From: Xylogone sp. PMI_703
Taxonomy: Eukaryota > Ascomycota > Leotiomycetes
Direction of reading: 5' to 3'
NCBI GenBank assembly: GCA_021399445.1
Contig: JAJTUQ010000004.1
Span: forward strand, 2,170,001-2,234,000
DNA: 64,000 bases
This document shows, one piece after another, positions 61,328 to 64,000 of the stretch. The notes below the pieces were generated by a model. That model was not told the origin of the DNA and made no database searches. It worked only from the letters and a program-made list of their open reading frames with translations. The number at the start of each line of letters is the position of its first letter. The first letter of the stretch is position 1. A program made the translations under genes and the position numbers.

Positions 61328-63143
61328 TAGAATAGCCTGTCACAAAGATTTAATAAGTAGGTGATGAATGTAATATGAACCTCCCCCGCCGACTGAGGTG
61401 ATCTATAAGAATTTATCCCCTTGTGAATAAGTATTCAGAACCTTAAATCGAAATCCCGGATGGCTCGATGTGAATTTAAAGCTAGATAGACTTGACATAA
61501 GCATTCTAAACTTTTCTTTCCTTTCCTAGTAGTTACAATATTGGAATCCTGGGTGTGCTTTGAGGAAGGCCATTTTGTCAAGAACAATTGAGAATAGAGT
61601 CGAAAAATAGATAATACAGCGCTCAGCTGAGCATCTACCATCGATATCGATTCAATCCACACTCAACATTTGCCCTATGGACGTTGCAGAACTCTATATG
61701 GTGTTGGGTCTCGGGGGCTAGTTCACTTTGTGCCTTTCAAACTTATTTTAATGAATAGCTGAAAACCCGCCCTCTGCTACGACCAAATCAAAACCTAAAG
61801 GTTGCCACAACCCACGTAGAACCGTATTTCGCACGTAAATCGAGTCCGCTTTTGGATCCCGGCTTGTTGTGGCTGGGGGCGAGCTGGTTCCCTGACCTTT
61901 GACATTACATTGGATAATCTCCAGAGTCACGTGACCAAACGTGATACACTTATGTTATGGCTGGCATATAATTTACAAAGCCTGCATGGCAAATGAAGCC
62001 TAGACAACACATTCCACAACAACCAAGTCGATAATAAATGACCCCTTAGCTATGCGAACATCCCATGGGACAGGTACAAGAAGCTTAAATCACTGCTATT
62101 TCATTGGCGGAATCCGTACTTTAATAAGGTAGGCTGAACTTGAGTGGTTATAAAAAAAGATACCCCATCCGGTGGTAAAATTTACGGCCGCATCGCAGTT
62201 GCCTAAGTAACGGCCTATGTATATAGTTCCTCACCAAAAAAAACGTACGACTACAACATTCGAAGATTATGGACAGTTTTACTCTTAAGGTTTTTCATCA
62301 ATTTGAATATGTAGACTATTATTACTAGAAAACAGATCTGTCTCTTGAGCGGTGTGGTTTTCTTTTCAAGGAAAACTTCATAAATAAATCTAGGCTGAGA
62401 AGTGGTGCGAAGTAAGCGATACCTAAATTTAAAGCCTTTTAAAGGCCTTTGAAGACCTTAGGTACCACAGCTAGATTTTATCAAAACAAATAGTGTCCCA
62501 TCAATGGTGCCTCCGTTATATTATTCCGATTTTATCTTTTGGGGGATATGCAGGTACATCATCATACGGTATACCCGACCAAGACTCAGACAGCCTGGGC
62601 TTTGAATTCGTTGATATATCGATGGTCAGCATCACCTTCTATATATCCTGTCTTCATCATAACTGCATCTCCCAGAAAGAAAGTAGACCAAATGACTGAA
62701 TTCTGCTACATATAGCTATATTTTGCGGATGATATTGTGGAATTTACATGGGATCTGGGTCTAACCTGGCCGACGACTTATATAAAATAAGAATGACAAT
62801 CTATTCAATGGCTGGAGGTGCGAGAACCCCAGGAAAAGTTTCTATTTTACTTATGAGTACTCACTCACTGCTATGCTTCCGCTGAGGAGAGATACTCTTT
62901 ATGATTAGTTCTATGCTTACTTGTACACATCTGCTACAGCGCTGTTATCACAATGTTGGGCAGCTCCTGTACATGGATAATTTTCCATATTTCCTTTCTC
63001 CAAGAGGCCAAAATTCCATATCTAAATATATTCGTATATAACTATCCTAAATGATCATATCCTGTTGTACAGTGTTCTAACCCCCACAACGAGTTTTAAA
63101 GCTCTCCATCAAGAGATATATTATCCGAAGACCTCTACACTCT
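61328..63143. other. gene-poor region after the transposon
   Basis: About 1.8 kb, AT-rich, between transposon and MFS gene. Short open frames (61435-61662 and 61748-61930 minus, 62493-62699 plus) have no recognisable features. Confidence 0.5.
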
Positions 63144-64000
63144 CTAAGTTGCAGGCGGCGCTGTTGAGCTGTCATCGCTGGCTGCTTCATCCTTAAGCCT
63201 CTTGCTCCCGTCTGGTGGAAATCGTGAAAACAACAAGACACCAAATCCGATTAATGCTGTAGCCTGCCGGATCATTAGCAATAAATACAATACCACTCTG
63301 GTGAGGATGGGTCTTACGGCGTTGCAGCTAAAGACAAGATACGTCTTCCCTATCTCAGCAAAGGCTGCAAAGACGAGGCCGAATATGCTAGCTGGTGGAT
63401 CGTGTTAGCTGAGCAACCTCTATCTAGATGTTCCATATTATCATCGCATGTACTTACTCGTAGCAAGTCTCGCAATCATTTCAACAAGAGTAATTGCACT
63501 TAAAGCATCTGCTCGTTCACTTGGAGAGCACATCTGCAGGATCGTGCCTTTTGCCGCAGCACCAGTTCCAGATGCAAATGGAAGAACGCTCGCAACCAAA
63601 TACATCTGCCACCCCTGTTGGATGAACGATGCAGCTCCCGTAAGGATGGCATCTGCAAGCAGACTGTATTTTGTATATTGGAGGTCAAACGCGAAAGTCT
63701 CTTTCTCCTCGCCGGCCTTCCGCAGCTGGACGGGCTCCTCGTCGTTGTCCATGGCCTCAACAGCAGCAAAATCTTCCAGATCTGGCTCCACAGATCCGGG
63801 AGTTGGACATGCCTCGGCATCCCGTTCTGCATCTCTTGTCGAAAACCACTTTCGCCCAGCAGATATTATCCGGGGGAAGATGAGCATGAGGAAGATGCCA
63901 CGAATAAATGAGTTCAAGGATATCAAGTAGCCGTTTTTTGTGGTGCCAAATTTGTAGACATCAGTTGCGTACATCTGTAAGAGCACTGGTATATAACCCG
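63144..64000 (-). CDS. major facilitator superfamily transporter, 3' part (runs off the window)
   Basis: C-terminal half of a membrane transporter; the 5' part lies beyond 64000. Minus-strand exons: from beyond 64000 to 63458, 63391-63318, 63263-63144; introns 66 and 54 bp, GT-AG. Visible: a helix ending VLLQMYATDVYKFG, then LISLNSFIRGIFLMLIFPRI, a charged loop (about 50 residues, RDAERDAEACPTPGS ... EEKETF, the central cytosolic loop between halves or helices), then ADAILTGAASFIQQGW, MYLVASVLPFASGTG, SIFGLVFAAFAEIGKTYLVF and a last helix ATALIGFGVLLFSRF with a charged tail ending STAPPAT. The helix pattern fits MFS drug or sugar exporters; substrate unknown. Confidence 0.85.

Overview
The window looks like nuclear DNA of a filamentous ascomycete (Pezizomycotina). 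The genes are split by many short introns (about 46-145 bp, mostly 50-80) with GTRNGY-like donors and CTAAC-like branch points. There are Zn2Cys6 and fungal-trans type regulators, monocistronic genes, secreted hydrolases, and an AT-rich, RIP-like decayed Fot1/pogo transposon. I see no rRNA, tRNA or CRISPR. Gene models were built by hand from the sequence; exon sums and phases were checked to give open frames.

Left part (1-25 kb), oxidative catabolism: a Baeyer-Villiger monooxygenase, a phenol 2-monooxygenase-type flavoprotein, a class II aldolase-like protein, a beta-carbonic-anhydrase-like protein, a Zn2Cys6 regulator, two short-chain dehydrogenases (SDRs, one with the catalytic Lys replaced by Arg), an aldehyde dehydrogenase, a GH18 chitinase and an aldo/keto reductase. 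The oxygenases, SDRs and ALDH could form a pathway in which a ketone or aromatic compound is oxygenated, cleaved and oxidised to an acid. That is inference from content, not shown.

Middle (25-46.7 kb): gene-poor spacers carry a small Cys-rich secreted protein and an Ala/Ser-rich probable GPI-anchored protein. A specialised-metabolism locus follows: a class I sesquiterpene-type synthase, a cytochrome P450, an SDR with an in-frame stop codon, a heavily deleted ABC (MDR-type) exporter relic, then a single-module A-T-C nonribosomal peptide synthetase divergent from a regulator with a fungal transcription-factor-like domain. Gene order suggests a terpene cluster that has partly decayed, next to an NRPS/regulator pair.

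Right part (46.7-64 kb): two more beta-carbonic-anhydrase-like genes lie head to head (48757-49609 minus, 51096-51937 plus). With the copy at 9.1 kb they make three paralogues with corresponding intron positions. Then come a secreted RNase T2 with an extra N-terminal Cys-rich domain and a PL7-type polysaccharide lyase. A Fot1/pogo element follows (58650-61327) with 25-bp perfect inverted ends and TA target duplication; its transposase is broken by stop codons and by two nested insertions that look like solo LTRs. The window ends in the 3' part of a minus-strand MFS transporter.

Most spacers longer than 300 bp hold nothing I can recognise; each is listed.
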